Shown here: positions 55,068-63,980 of the stretch, in pieces
Layout of the letters: each line of letters starts with the position of its first letter
How positions within the stretch are numbered: position 1 is the first letter of the stretch
Source of the DNA: Bacteroidales bacterium UBA3653
GTDB lineage: Bacteria; Bacteroidota; Bacteroidia; Bacteroidales; Paludibacteraceae
Assembly: GCA_002373505.1 (NCBI GenBank)
Contig: DFKE01000009.1
Coordinates: 20,324 to 84,323, forward strand
Reading direction: 5' to 3'
DNA length: 64,000 nt
The notes under the pieces: generated by a model
What the model saw: only the letters and a program-made list of their open reading frames with translations
The model's database searches: none
Told to the model about the DNA's origin: nothing
Made by a program: the position numbers and the translations under genes

Positions 55068-56225
55068 ATGTCAACACTAAGTCAATTTTCACCGCTCTTT
55101 GCGGGCTATGCCCCAGCGGTAGTGAAGCACATCGCAACTGGATGGTTCATCGAGTATTATGTAACCAATCCGTTCACCCAAACTTTAGAACGCCGCAAGT
55201 TCCGGCTAAACAATCTGCGCAAGCGTTGCCGCACGGCAATGGAGTTTCGTGTGCAAGCAAACACCATTTGCAGCCAGCTTAATATGAAGTTGGCTAACGG
55301 CTGGAATCCCTTTACTGAGACATCTAACGAGAAGCCGGGCACACTCCCTATTTCTGCTATGTACGAGAAGTATTTTGCAGATGTAGAGAAAGATCTTCGT
55401 CCGGACACTTTGCGCAGTTACAAATCCTTCAGCAAAATGCTGATAGAATGGTGCGAAAAGAAAACCTCCGATATGCTCCTTGGAGACTTTACCGATGTAA
55501 TGGCTGTGCGATTCTTGGACGAGCAGCGTCAGGAGCGCAAGTGGGCAAATGCCACCTTTAATAATAACCTCGTGAGCGCGCAGGCATTCTTTACGTGGTG
55601 CGTGAAGAAAAAGTACATCGAGAAGAACCCATTCTATGGCATTGAGAAGAAAAAGAAGGAGGCTAAAAAGCGTACCGTGGTTAACGCTGATGCACGCGCT
55701 ATCATTCGTGACTATTTCATGAAGCATCAGCAGGGGTATCTGCTCATCTGCGAATTGGTGTTCCAATCACTGATCCGTCCTGCCGAAATCAGCAGGTTGC
55801 GCGTGAGCAACGTGGACTTGGAAAACAAGGTAATCCGCTTGGATGGCAGTATCACCAAGACCAAGTACTCGCGTAATGCCGTCCTCAGTGACGAGTTAAT
55901 CGAGATACTGAGCCGTAACCTTGCCGGAGCCGATCCGGATGACTACCTCATCTCTAACGGCTATCTTCCCGGCAAAGAGCCTATCAGCACGAAGATGTAT
56001 CGTAACACCTGGGCGAAGATGCGAAAGGACTGCCACCTCCCGGACACCATGCAGCTCTACTCCCTCCGTGATACGGGTATTATCAGCCTGTTTGATAATG
56101 GAGCAGACGCAAATACTGTTAAGGGAGCAGCAGACCACCACAACCTCAACATCACGTCCATTTACTGTGATCACGTGGACGACAACCTTGTTGAGAAGGT
56201 CCGCAAGCACTCCGAAAAGTTCTAA
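55068..56225 (+). CDS. int: Tyrosine recombinase (integrase)
   Basis: 385 residues. N-terminal SAM-like DNA-binding domain (EKYFADVEKDLRPDTLRSYKS), catalytic domain with Arg237 (LIRPAEISRLR), Tyr331/Arg334 in YSLRDTG (usual HxxR has His; here Tyr), His357 in ADHHNLN and nucleophile Tyr366 in TSIYCDH. All catalytic positions except the first His are present. It is encoded 180 bases from the tRNA junction and reads away from it. It probably integrates the element at tRNA-His. Confidence 0.93.
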   Translation: MSTLSQFSPLFAGYAPAVVKHIATGWFIEYYVTNPFTQTLERRKFRLNNLRKRCRTAMEFRVQANTICSQLNMKLANGWNPFTETSNEKPGTLPISAMYEKYFADVEKDLRPDTLRSYKSFSKMLIEWCEKKTSDMLLGDFTDVMAVRFLDEQRQERKWANATFNNNLVSAQAFFTWCVKKKYIEKNPFYGIEKKKKEAKKRTVVNADARAIIRDYFMKHQQGYLLICELVFQSLIRPAEISRLRVSNVDLENKVIRLDGSITKTKYSRNAVLSDELIEILSRNLAGADPDDYLISNGYLPGKEPISTKMYRNTWAKMRKDCHLPDTMQLYSLRDTGIISLFDNGADANTVKGAADHHNLNITSIYCDHVDDNLVEKVRKHSEKF

Positions 56226-56244
56226 GAGCAATGGCGGTCGGGGA

Positions 56245-58068
56245 TTAGTCCTCGACCAGCCAAAACTCTCCTTTCATCAGTTCAGACATACCATCCTCCG
56301 TGAAGTTGGCGGTTATCTTCTCGCAGATATACCGCTGACCATGGATGATGAACAATGAGCGAACATTGGGCACATCCTTCGCCAAGAAGCTAAACTTATA
56401 CTTCTTGTTAGACGCAATGCGATGCGTATTGTGATTGGAATTAAACAGCTTAGAGCGCAAGCGCATACTCAATCCAGTCAATTCAAAGTTCATTTCGCGC
56501 GGGTACGTCAGAATATGGTCGATGACCGGATGTAAAGTGTGACCATACATTGCGTTATAGGTGGCGCCCGTCCAGAAGCCCATGTATAACTTATCAAAGT
56601 ATTCTACCGACCTCTCACTCTCACCTGCTTTCAGCTTTTGGTCTGCATAGTCCCATGGTATCGAATTATTGGAACCATTCACGTACTGACCGCACTCCAA
56701 GAAGAAGGCATTGCCTTTGAAATTGCCGTCAGCGTATGCTTCATCGATCCACACCGGCACAATTTTCACTTCTACAGTCTCAGCGTTCTCATCGACAATC
56801 GAGTCACCAAACATATTGATAGGTTCCAAGGTGTTCAGATAACGCGTGTTCCCCTCTAAATTCTCTGGCTGTGAGGAGTCCACAATATACTTGCCGTAAT
56901 TGCGGATGATAAAGTACGTATCTTCTGCCCTGCAATAATATAGGTACTCCAAATTCCACCCATTATAATATACCTGTACATAGTCTGCTGCGCCTCTCAT
57001 TTCCACATAGAGACGCTGCGCACCATTCACTTCCTTGTAAAACTTACCATAGTTATAGGGTCTAAACAGACCAGCTAAAATGACGTCTTGCGTTTTCATC
57101 ATGTCAACGAACCATTTGCAGGAATAGTATTTCCATTTTCTATGGTCACATTCTGCAAATTTGAGGTTGACGTATTCCCTGTACTTACAAGAACCCGCAT
57201 CCTCCACGGTTGAGGAGAACTCGTCCACGATGTTCGTTAACTCAACTGTACCAGCCGAAGCAATCGCTTCCGTAGAAAAGCGGAACGATATATGCTTCGA
57301 AACATGATCGATGTCGAATTCCCCATTGAGGAAGTATTCCAATTGCTCAAACAGCTCTGTAAGCGTCCAGTGTGGCAAAGCCGTTGCCCAGTTAAGGCAG
57401 TTCCATGCGTACGGAAGCGTATTGCATACGATGAGGTAGCGATATTGACTATTCATCAGTTTCGAGAAATCGTAGGTGTAACCGACCGCGTTGCAAATCA
57501 GCTGAAGGAGATAAACGAGATACGGCTGGAACGACAGTCCATGCGTATCGTAGTGCCATGACGAAGGCCAAGACTGACTGTCATTCGTACGATTTTGGAT
57601 GTTGCCGGTAGTGTTATTCACCCACGGCAATGCAAGATAATTGAGGCCATTATCAATGCTCCTTCCAATGTGCGAATTAGCCGGAAACGAGGACGTTTCC
57701 GGGCTGGGATAACCTAACTCCATTTCGTTGATATAGAGCACATCGAAACTGTCGGAATAGTTCTGCACGGAGCGACCTTCCAAGAACTGCGTTTTGACCT
57801 CCACATCATTGATTTCAGTGATGGTAATTGAGCCGTGTTTGTAGAAACTACGATCACGGATTTCACAGTCAAAAAGCAGCTGCTGCGCCACTACGTCCTT
57901 TCGGTTAATATGACCGAAAATAGCTAAGTTCTCGGCGCATCCGGCAAGCGGAAACGTGATGGTCATGGAATAACTGTCAGCACCGGAGAAATAGCGGTTC
58001 TCGCTGACAAAATCGAATGCCGTTCCTTTCTTCAAAACGGCTAATTTATGGTCCACATATATTTCCAT
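56245..58068 (-). CDS. Phage tail (distal tail/baseplate-like) protein
   Basis: 607 residues, no signal peptide, mostly beta. The start EIYVDHKLAVLKKGTAFDFV with an ITFPLAGCAENLAIFGHINR segment looks like Bacteroidales phage tail proteins encoded after the tape measure gene. Position directly after the tape measure (TAATG overlap) fits a distal tail or hub protein. The assignment rests on context and general resemblance, not on a defined motif. Confidence 0.65.
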   Translation of the reverse strand: MEIYVDHKLAVLKKGTAFDFVSENRYFSGADSYSMTITFPLAGCAENLAIFGHINRKDVVAQQLLFDCEIRDRSFYKHGSITITEINDVEVKTQFLEGRSVQNYSDSFDVLYINEMELGYPSPETSSFPANSHIGRSIDNGLNYLALPWVNNTTGNIQNRTNDSQSWPSSWHYDTHGLSFQPYLVYLLQLICNAVGYTYDFSKLMNSQYRYLIVCNTLPYAWNCLNWATALPHWTLTELFEQLEYFLNGEFDIDHVSKHISFRFSTEAIASAGTVELTNIVDEFSSTVEDAGSCKYREYVNLKFAECDHRKWKYYSCKWFVDMMKTQDVILAGLFRPYNYGKFYKEVNGAQRLYVEMRGAADYVQVYYNGWNLEYLYYCRAEDTYFIIRNYGKYIVDSSQPENLEGNTRYLNTLEPINMFGDSIVDENAETVEVKIVPVWIDEAYADGNFKGNAFFLECGQYVNGSNNSIPWDYADQKLKAGESERSVEYFDKLYMGFWTGATYNAMYGHTLHPVIDHILTYPREMNFELTGLSMRLRSKLFNSNHNTHRIASNKKYKFSFLAKDVPNVRSLFIIHGQRYICEKITANFTEDGMSELMKGEFWLVED

Positions 58069-61000
58069 TATCTACGGGATTTAGGGGTTTTGTTACGCAT
58101 TAGTTGGTTGTACTCATCTTGGGCTTTCTTGATGCCCGCATCACCGGTCACGGTGTTCACTGTCACAAACGGCTCATGGAGGCGGTTGTTCATCTCGTTA
58201 ACGGAGCGTGATAAGGCTTGTGACGCGGCAGCGACGGCAAGCAACTCGCCATTGGAGGACGCTTTGGCTATCCGTTGTGGAGCCGTGATAGACTGCGATA
58301 CATCCGAAGCTGACAGACGCCCGATGGTATTGGTACGCTGGGCATAATCGAGGGTTTCGATCATGGCACGGGCTTGGGGATTGCGGAGCAAGTCTTGACT
58401 TGCTACCCATTCTCCTGCATGGACGATACCGGCAGGTTCATCCTTGCGTCCGGGCTTGGTGAAACCACCCTCCATATACCCGGTGGCTTCTGAGGCTTCC
58501 TGTTGCTTCTTGATGGCAGCAATCTGAAGAGCTCCGGCGGCGACTGCCATAGCAGCTGCTATAGGTGCCATGACAAAGCCGACAACTGGAATAGCTGCAG
58601 CAGATGAGTAAGCGGCGATAGCAGACATGGCGGTTTGCGCCACGGCTTGCATGACCTGCATGGCAAACATCTTACGGTTTGCTTCCTGTTTGGCTTTGCC
58701 AATCTCCTTTTGTTTCTGCTGCTCCAGAGCGACCTCTTGCGACTTGTTGCCCTCCGCGTACGAGATTTCCCGGTCATACTTGGCTTCGATCCTTGCGGTT
58801 TGGATATCTAACTCGGCTTGGATGATGTCTGACAAGCCGGAGAAGATGGCTCCCATCTGATTGACGATCGTTGAGAAGGATTCGGTCATCGCTTTTCCGG
58901 CATCGGACTCCAGCCATGCGATACTATCGTCAATGGCGCCACGGAAGGAACGTTTGAGTTCCTTTGCTTCACGCTTGTTATACTTGCGTGCCAACTGATA
59001 CTTGGCTTCATAGAAAGCACGTTCGACGCGGAGCCGATCACGGGAACTGTCTCCGGCAGCTTTCAACATCTGCTTATATACCAACTCCAGGTTCTGCATG
59101 TCGCGTTGGTAGGACTCGTCGTCCGTGACGCGGAACCCTTTGGTGAAATACGCTTGGCGCATTTGCTCCTGCGCTTGCCGGGCTTCCTGCAAGTGCTTCT
59201 GTTGGTATTTGAGCGATGTGTCGTGATAGTGCTTCTCTGCTTTGATCCGCTCCTTGGAGTTCTGGTCATAGAGGTTAACAACCTTTTGCAAGTGCTCCAG
59301 CTCCGCCATCTCGATTGCGTTCTGATACTGACGAGCGGACAGCTCGCCGTCCATGTACCGCTGCTGAAGGACTGCCATCACTTCCTTATAGGCTTCTTCC
59401 TCCTGCTGCACTGTGCCCTCGACCGCGTTCTGATGTTGCTTCTTGAGCGCTTCCTGATAAGCAGCTTCAATGGTCACTTCCTCATTACCGACCAAGTCCT
59501 TATGCAGCAACTTGCGCCTATTGTATTCGACCTCGATTTCCAACATACGGGCATTGTACTGCTCGTAGTCGGAGGTGCCTTTGGCATAGGCAATGCGGTT
59601 GAGCGCCTGCTCGCGCTCGCGCCAATCATCCTCTTTTTGGAACTTGTTCCCCTTATCAGCCTTTTTGTCGTCGCCACCGGCAGGTAATTGACCACCACCG
59701 GAGGTAACTTCTTCCACCTCATCAGTAGCTTGGGCTACTTGGTTCATGCCGTCGGCATATTCACCTACTTTCTTATTGATAGCAGCGATAACCTCGTCCA
59801 ACTCCTGCATAGCAGCCGTAGTTTTCTTCACTTTCTTGTCTGCTGAATAGAATTTATTCCAAGCGGCGTCAGCCTTAAAGGTATCTATTGTGATATTCTT
59901 CTGCCCGGACACTTTGGAGAGTTTCTGATGATAGTCGGCTTGCTTGGCATCGCGGTCTGCCGTTTGTTCATCCAGCGTCATCTCCAGTTCAGCCCGCTTT
60001 CGATATGCCTCCTCCAATTTCTCCTGATATGCTTTGAGCGCAATCTGTTTGTTGAGGGCAACAAGGTAGTCGTCGATAGCTTCTTTGTTGTTCTTGATGA
60101 GCTGCCCTTCGGCGGTAAGTTCCGCGTGATAACCGGGAACGATTTTGCGCAACTCTTCGAGTGCTTTGCGCCTGTCGCCCAAGGCTCTTTTCTCATCGTT
60201 GACAGTAGCGATAAGCATATCTATCTTGCCCTTTTGCTCTGCATACTGACGAGTGATCTCATCCTGCACCTCTCTTATGGCTTTCTCCGCAGCGGTAGCC
60301 TCACGGCGTTTCTTGATATAAGCCACGAGCGCTACTGTTGCTCCAACGATGGCAGCTGCAGCCAATGCCCAAGGATTGGTGAGCATGGTGGCATTAAGCA
60401 GTTTCATAGCGGCATCAGCGCGGGTGACATTGCCGGTCATCCGGTTATAAGCGACGGACGCTGCCAAAACTGCCACACGATGCACGTGCATAGCAGCCGT
60501 TTTAATGGCGATCAGTGCTGCATGTGCCTTCTCTTTGATTAAGGCGAGATTAACCGCTACGGTGTAAGTAGCAACAGCGGCAGCCAAGGAAAGAATGGCC
60601 GTTCTATGCTCCTTGATGAACTTCACCAACTGGAGCATAATACGCATGGTAGCAGACGTAGACGAAATGAAGTGCCGCATGACCGGCATCAGTTCCTGAC
60701 CCAAGGAAATAGCCATCTCTTGAAAGCCTTTGCGAGCTTTGTCCAAACTTGCCTGAACAGTATTGTTCTGCACCTCAAACTCTTTGGTGACGGACGTGGC
60801 CTCATCAAAGGCTTTCTGCGCCTCCTGCTGCTCCCAGACCAGCATGTCGATATTCCCGGCAAGTGCCGAAATGACCGCAGAAGCGCGAGCACCGTTCTCA
60901 CCCATGTCAGCGAACACGGGTGCAAGGACGGACATATCGCCTAACTCGTTCAAGCGGTTGAGCAACATCAATAGACCCTCGTTCGTAGAACTTTTGAGGG

Positions 61001-62093
61001 CAGCGTTAAACTTTTCAAGATCCATGCCGGTTGCGCTGGCAATCTTTTCTGTGTTCTTGAAAAGGTTCATGATGAGTTTAGAGAGTGCCGTGGCAGACAT
61101 CTCTACCTTTTGTCCTTGGGAATCAAGAACAGCGCCAAAGGCCATAACTTGAGGAACGGTCATACCGGCTTGAGCGCCAACACCTGCCAGTCGTTGGCCG
61201 AACTGAGACAGGTATGCAGCTCCTGCCGTGCAGTTCTGCGATAACTCGTTAATCACAGAGCCAACAGCGAGGAGCGACCGTTCCGTGCCAAGCCGTTCTT
61301 CATCCCCAAAGATGGACGTAAGTTTAGAGAGTTGCAACGTAGCCCCCTCTCCAAGATCATCTAACGCTACATTGATTTGGTCAGCCGCCTTTACGAAGCC
61401 AAGAACGTCCTCCTCGGAAGATTTACCGAGGCGGCCAGCTTCTTGTGCCAGGCGATTTAACTCCTCGCGCGGAGAGCGTGTGTCGATCTTCTTAAACTCC
61501 TCGTTTAGATGTTCGACTTGCTCTGCGGTCATGCCGGTGTACTTGCGGACAGATGCCATTTCCTGCTCCATCTCGGCATACATCTGCACCGCTTTCTTTC
61601 CCGCCAACACGGCGCCAGTTATAATGGCGACACCTCCCATGGCGGCAGTCTGCCACTCTTGCCACTTAGCATTGAACCGCTCAAGGAATGTTTGAGACTT
61701 GGCAAGTTCTCCGTTCACACGGGAAATCTCATCCTTAACCATCCTTATGCGCTGAGCTTGGATGTTCCATGCCTCAGAGCCACGCTCCATGTAGTCCAAT
61801 TGCTTATTGAGCGTTTGGAGCGTTTTCTGCAACTCCTTTGGGGTTGCTTTGTCCAATCGCCGGAGGACGTTATCGACCTGCATGGTGGATGACTCCATCT
61901 CCTTGATCTGACGATTGGTGTCACGCAATTCCTTCCTTAGCTTTTGCAGCGTGAGTTTATCACCGGCTGCAGCAGCCTTGGCTATCTGTTCTGATAGTTC
62001 CAAGGCGTGTTTCTTCAGGTTGGCGAGCGTCTCGGCTGCCTGTTGTCCGTTGACCATTAAGTTGACGGACGTATTGGTTGAGTAGTCTGACAT
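58068..62093 (-). CDS. Phage tail tape measure protein (TP901 type)
   Basis: 1,341 residues from the ATG at 62093 (an 18-residue longer frame has no supporting feature). N-terminal coiled coil (LKKHALELSEQIAKAAAAGD); TP901-type core with MEQEMASVRKYTGMT, RLAQEAGRLGKSSEED and GGVAIITGAVLAGKKA; hydrophobic stretches near 530-620; a very long coiled coil (600-1150); and a C-terminal hydrophobic segment with an Ala-rich stretch (YSSAAAIPVVGFVMAPIAAA). It sets the tail length of a siphovirus-like particle. The next gene downstream, a tail protein, overlaps by one base. Confidence 0.92.
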   Translation of the reverse strand: MSDYSTNTSVNLMVNGQQAAETLANLKKHALELSEQIAKAAAAGDKLTLQKLRKELRDTNRQIKEMESSTMQVDNVLRRLDKATPKELQKTLQTLNKQLDYMERGSEAWNIQAQRIRMVKDEISRVNGELAKSQTFLERFNAKWQEWQTAAMGGVAIITGAVLAGKKAVQMYAEMEQEMASVRKYTGMTAEQVEHLNEEFKKIDTRSPREELNRLAQEAGRLGKSSEEDVLGFVKAADQINVALDDLGEGATLQLSKLTSIFGDEERLGTERSLLAVGSVINELSQNCTAGAAYLSQFGQRLAGVGAQAGMTVPQVMAFGAVLDSQGQKVEMSATALSKLIMNLFKNTEKIASATGMDLEKFNAALKSSTNEGLLMLLNRLNELGDMSVLAPVFADMGENGARASAVISALAGNIDMLVWEQQEAQKAFDEATSVTKEFEVQNNTVQASLDKARKGFQEMAISLGQELMPVMRHFISSTSATMRIMLQLVKFIKEHRTAILSLAAAVATYTVAVNLALIKEKAHAALIAIKTAAMHVHRVAVLAASVAYNRMTGNVTRADAAMKLLNATMLTNPWALAAAAIVGATVALVAYIKKRREATAAEKAIREVQDEITRQYAEQKGKIDMLIATVNDEKRALGDRRKALEELRKIVPGYHAELTAEGQLIKNNKEAIDDYLVALNKQIALKAYQEKLEEAYRKRAELEMTLDEQTADRDAKQADYHQKLSKVSGQKNITIDTFKADAAWNKFYSADKKVKKTTAAMQELDEVIAAINKKVGEYADGMNQVAQATDEVEEVTSGGGQLPAGGDDKKADKGNKFQKEDDWREREQALNRIAYAKGTSDYEQYNARMLEIEVEYNRRKLLHKDLVGNEEVTIEAAYQEALKKQHQNAVEGTVQQEEEAYKEVMAVLQQRYMDGELSARQYQNAIEMAELEHLQKVVNLYDQNSKERIKAEKHYHDTSLKYQQKHLQEARQAQEQMRQAYFTKGFRVTDDESYQRDMQNLELVYKQMLKAAGDSSRDRLRVERAFYEAKYQLARKYNKREAKELKRSFRGAIDDSIAWLESDAGKAMTESFSTIVNQMGAIFSGLSDIIQAELDIQTARIEAKYDREISYAEGNKSQEVALEQQKQKEIGKAKQEANRKMFAMQVMQAVAQTAMSAIAAYSSAAAIPVVGFVMAPIAAAMAVAAGALQIAAIKKQQEASEATGYMEGGFTKPGRKDEPAGIVHAGEWVASQDLLRNPQARAMIETLDYAQRTNTIGRLSASDVSQSITAPQRIAKASSNGELLAVAAASQALSRSVNEMNNRLHEPFVTVNTVTGDAGIKKAQDEYNQLMRNKTPKSRR

Positions 62094-62379
62094 AGTATTA
62101 AATTTTTGTGCAAATTTACTATGCAGCGACGAAACACGAAAAGACACCCCGAAAAGTGGCTTTTCTGACGGCGAGGAACAGCCAGTAAAATCAAGGGCTA
62201 ACGACAGATTTTAGGTGGAAATTCGTTCCTCGTTGTACAAAATTTTCGCTGATTGAAATTGTAAGTAATTGAAATTCAGCAGCAAAGGGGTTCGGGGATG
62301 TGCCCCGAGTTTGCTCTTAGGTAGCCCCAACCGCCCTGCAATGATAGCGTTTCCGCGTCTCTTTTTGGAGCGGAATATG

Positions 62380-63045
62380 CAAGTCCCCTTGCGAAAGTCC
62401 GAGCGCGCAAGTCCCCACAAAATCTACAAGCCGCAAGTCTCTCACGGACTGAAAGCGCGCAAGTCTCCATGTAATAGGAAAGGCTGCAAGTCTATGTGTG
62501 CAAGTCCAAGTGCGGAGGTCTCACCCTAATCAGCGAGGGCAAAAGTCTCTCACGGACGAGAAGCGAGGGGTCTGCTATGTAATCGGGAAAGGTCGAAAGT
62601 CTGCTATTTTCGGAAAGGCTTATAGTCTCCCGCGTACATTATGCGCACGCAAGACCACGCGCGCGAAAGGTTGCAAGTCTATCACGGCTGACACAAGCCG
62701 AAAGTCTCCACCTATCGCGCAAGGCTATGAGGTCACGCATGAGCGCGCAAGCCTTTGTGGTCTCCTATGATTGACGCAAGCCGAAAGTCTCCACCTATTG
62801 CGCAAGGCTATGAGGTCACGCATGAGCGCGCAAGCCTTTGAGGTCTCCTACGGATGACGAAAGCCGAAAGTCTGCTACCTATCGCGCAAGGCTATGAGGT
62901 CAAGCATGAGAGCGCAAGGTTATGGAGTCTGCTATAGGTTCGGGGAGGTCGAAAGTCTCTCTTGAGCGCATGGGGATGAGGTCACGCGCGAGCGCGCGCA
63001 AACCTTTGGGAGTCGGCTTGTAGCGCGGGATGAGGGGAAAGTCTG
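62380..63045. repeat. Non-coding array: GTC(T) motif about every 27 bp
   Basis: (A/G)(A/G)GTCT or GTCA motifs recur at 62409, 62434, 62461, 62488, 62518, 62543, 62569, 62597, 62623, 62652, 62676, 62702, 62731, 62759, 62786, 62813, 62841, 62868, 62898, 62925, 62953, 62979, 63010 and 63039 (approximate), spacing 24-31, mean about 27. GCGCAAG and GAGCGCGCAAG words lie between. From 62693 a larger unit of 82-84 bp repeats 2-3 times. No frame through it has a start and codon use like a gene. The gene-free stretch 62148-63425 holds this array, a promoter, a tRNA, a terminator and arm-like sites; 62148-62379 shows nothing I can name. Confidence 0.8.
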
Positions 63046-63151
63046 CTACGGCTTTTGTGCTCTTTTTGTACGAGAAAATACACAATTTTGATTGTGCGGT
63101 AACGATTTTCACGCAAAAACACTAAAAATTCGTGAAAAAAGTAAAAAAAAT

Positions 63152-63182
63152 TTGGTCATGTCAAAAAAAAGTTGTACCTTTG
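63152..63182 (+). promoter_or_regulatory. Promoter of the right tRNA-His copy
   Basis: TTG 63152-63154, 20 nt, TACCTTTG 63175-63182. Confidence 0.8.
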
Positions 63183-63208
63183 CACCCGCTTTTGAAAAAG
63201 AGCAGCAT

Positions 63209-63282
63209 GGTGGTTTTAGCTCAGTTGGTAGAGCATCGGATTGTGGTTCCGAGTGTCAAGGGTTCGAGCCCCTTACTCCACC
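63209..63282 (+). tRNA. tRNA-His (GTG), acceptor stem mismatched
   Basis: G-1, GCTC/GAGC D stem, TCGGA/TCCGA anticodon stem with anticodon GTG, AAGGG/CCCTT T stem, discriminator C. The acceptor halves GTGGTTT and ACTCCAC pair at five of seven positions (positions 5 and 6 mismatched), which suggests a chimera of two genes. A terminator follows at 63291. Confidence 0.75.
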
Positions 63283-63290
63283 CGCTTGAA

Positions 63291-63320
63291 AATCAGCACT
63301 TTACGTGCTGATTTTTTTTA
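63291..63320 (+). terminator. Terminator after the right tRNA-His
   Basis: AATCAGCAC / GTGCTGATT stem (63291-63299 with 63305-63313), 5-nt loop, T tract. Confidence 0.88.
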
Positions 63321-63324
63321 TTTC

Positions 63325-63345
63325 TGTCCCAAAAATGTCCCGATG
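63325..63345 (+). promoter_or_regulatory. Two TGTCCC direct repeats, putative arm sites (right)
   Basis: TGTCCCAAAA at 63325 and TGTCCCGATG at 63336, 11 bases apart, 68 bases after the core, the same layout as at 54952. Confidence 0.5.
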
Positions 63346-63425
63346 AACGGTAGAAAGCAATACGCACGTGCATAAGCGCGAGCCTATACACATGCGTACG
63401 TGTTTTTGATATATAAAGGTGTAGC

Positions 63426-63980
63426 TCAAATGATATGCTTCTTGTGCAGCCATAAGTAGCCGAATACAGCACCTATTAAGAGGAGCATAATCCCCAAGCC
63501 CAACACAATGAACACAGCCGTTAGGTTTGGGGGTTCAGCGCCACCAATGACCTCTTTAGAGTCATTAGTGGATGTGTGGGTTTGGGAATTGCTCCGGGTG
63601 CTGTCGGCCACGTTGGTCTGCTGAAGCACATTCGAGCCACTCCTTTCCTCTTTATTTATACGCGGCTGATGTATGGTAATGCGCCCTTTGCGCGCAGGCT
63701 TGGCCGTCGCCGGCTGGGCCTGCGTGCTTGGCGAGGTCACAAGCGAGTCAGCCTGTGGCGAAGCCGTTGGCGCACTATCATACAGATCAATGGTTATACT
63801 ATCCGCAGAGACGGATAGCTTTGAGAACAGGCTATCCAGCCTCTGGGTGGTAGTCTGTTCCTGGTGTGAGGACTGCTCGTCTTGCTTCACACCTACCTCC
63901 GACACCGTGTGTCGGGTCGTGTGGCAAGCCGAAAGCAGTACCACACCTATAAGCATAATGGCTCTGCAGATAGTTCTCAT
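63426..63980 (-). CDS. Lipoprotein with C-terminal membrane helix, candidate unimolecular spanin
   Basis: 184 residues. Lipobox LLSACHTT (Cys19), a low-complexity Ser/Thr/Gln-rich middle (QEQTTTQRLDSLFSKLSVSADS) with basic PARKGRITIHQPRIN, and one membrane helix near the C-terminus (AVFIVLGLGIMLLLIGAVFG) with a basic tail. Outer-membrane lipid anchor plus inner-membrane helix is the topology of u-spanins, which fuse the membranes in the last step of phage lysis. Location among phage late-type genes fits. Other possibilities: another envelope-spanning phage or chromosomal lipoprotein. Confidence 0.55.
   Translation of the reverse strand: MRTICRAIMLIGVVLLSACHTTRHTVSEVGVKQDEQSSHQEQTTTQRLDSLFSKLSVSADSITIDLYDSAPTASPQADSLVTSPSTQAQPATAKPARKGRITIHQPRINKEERSGSNVLQQTNVADSTRSNSQTHTSTNDSKEVIGGAEPPNLTAVFIVLGLGIMLLLIGAVFGYLWLHKKHII

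Noticed and set aside
62269..62770. Two short plus-strand frames in the 27-bp array
   Set aside because: Their translations are basic low-complexity products of the GCGCAAG/AAGTCT words, with no promoter, and they overlap the periodic array.
62380..63045. CRISPR array
   Set aside because: Spacing is regular but no conserved repeat of 23-40 bases exists, and no cas genes are in the window.
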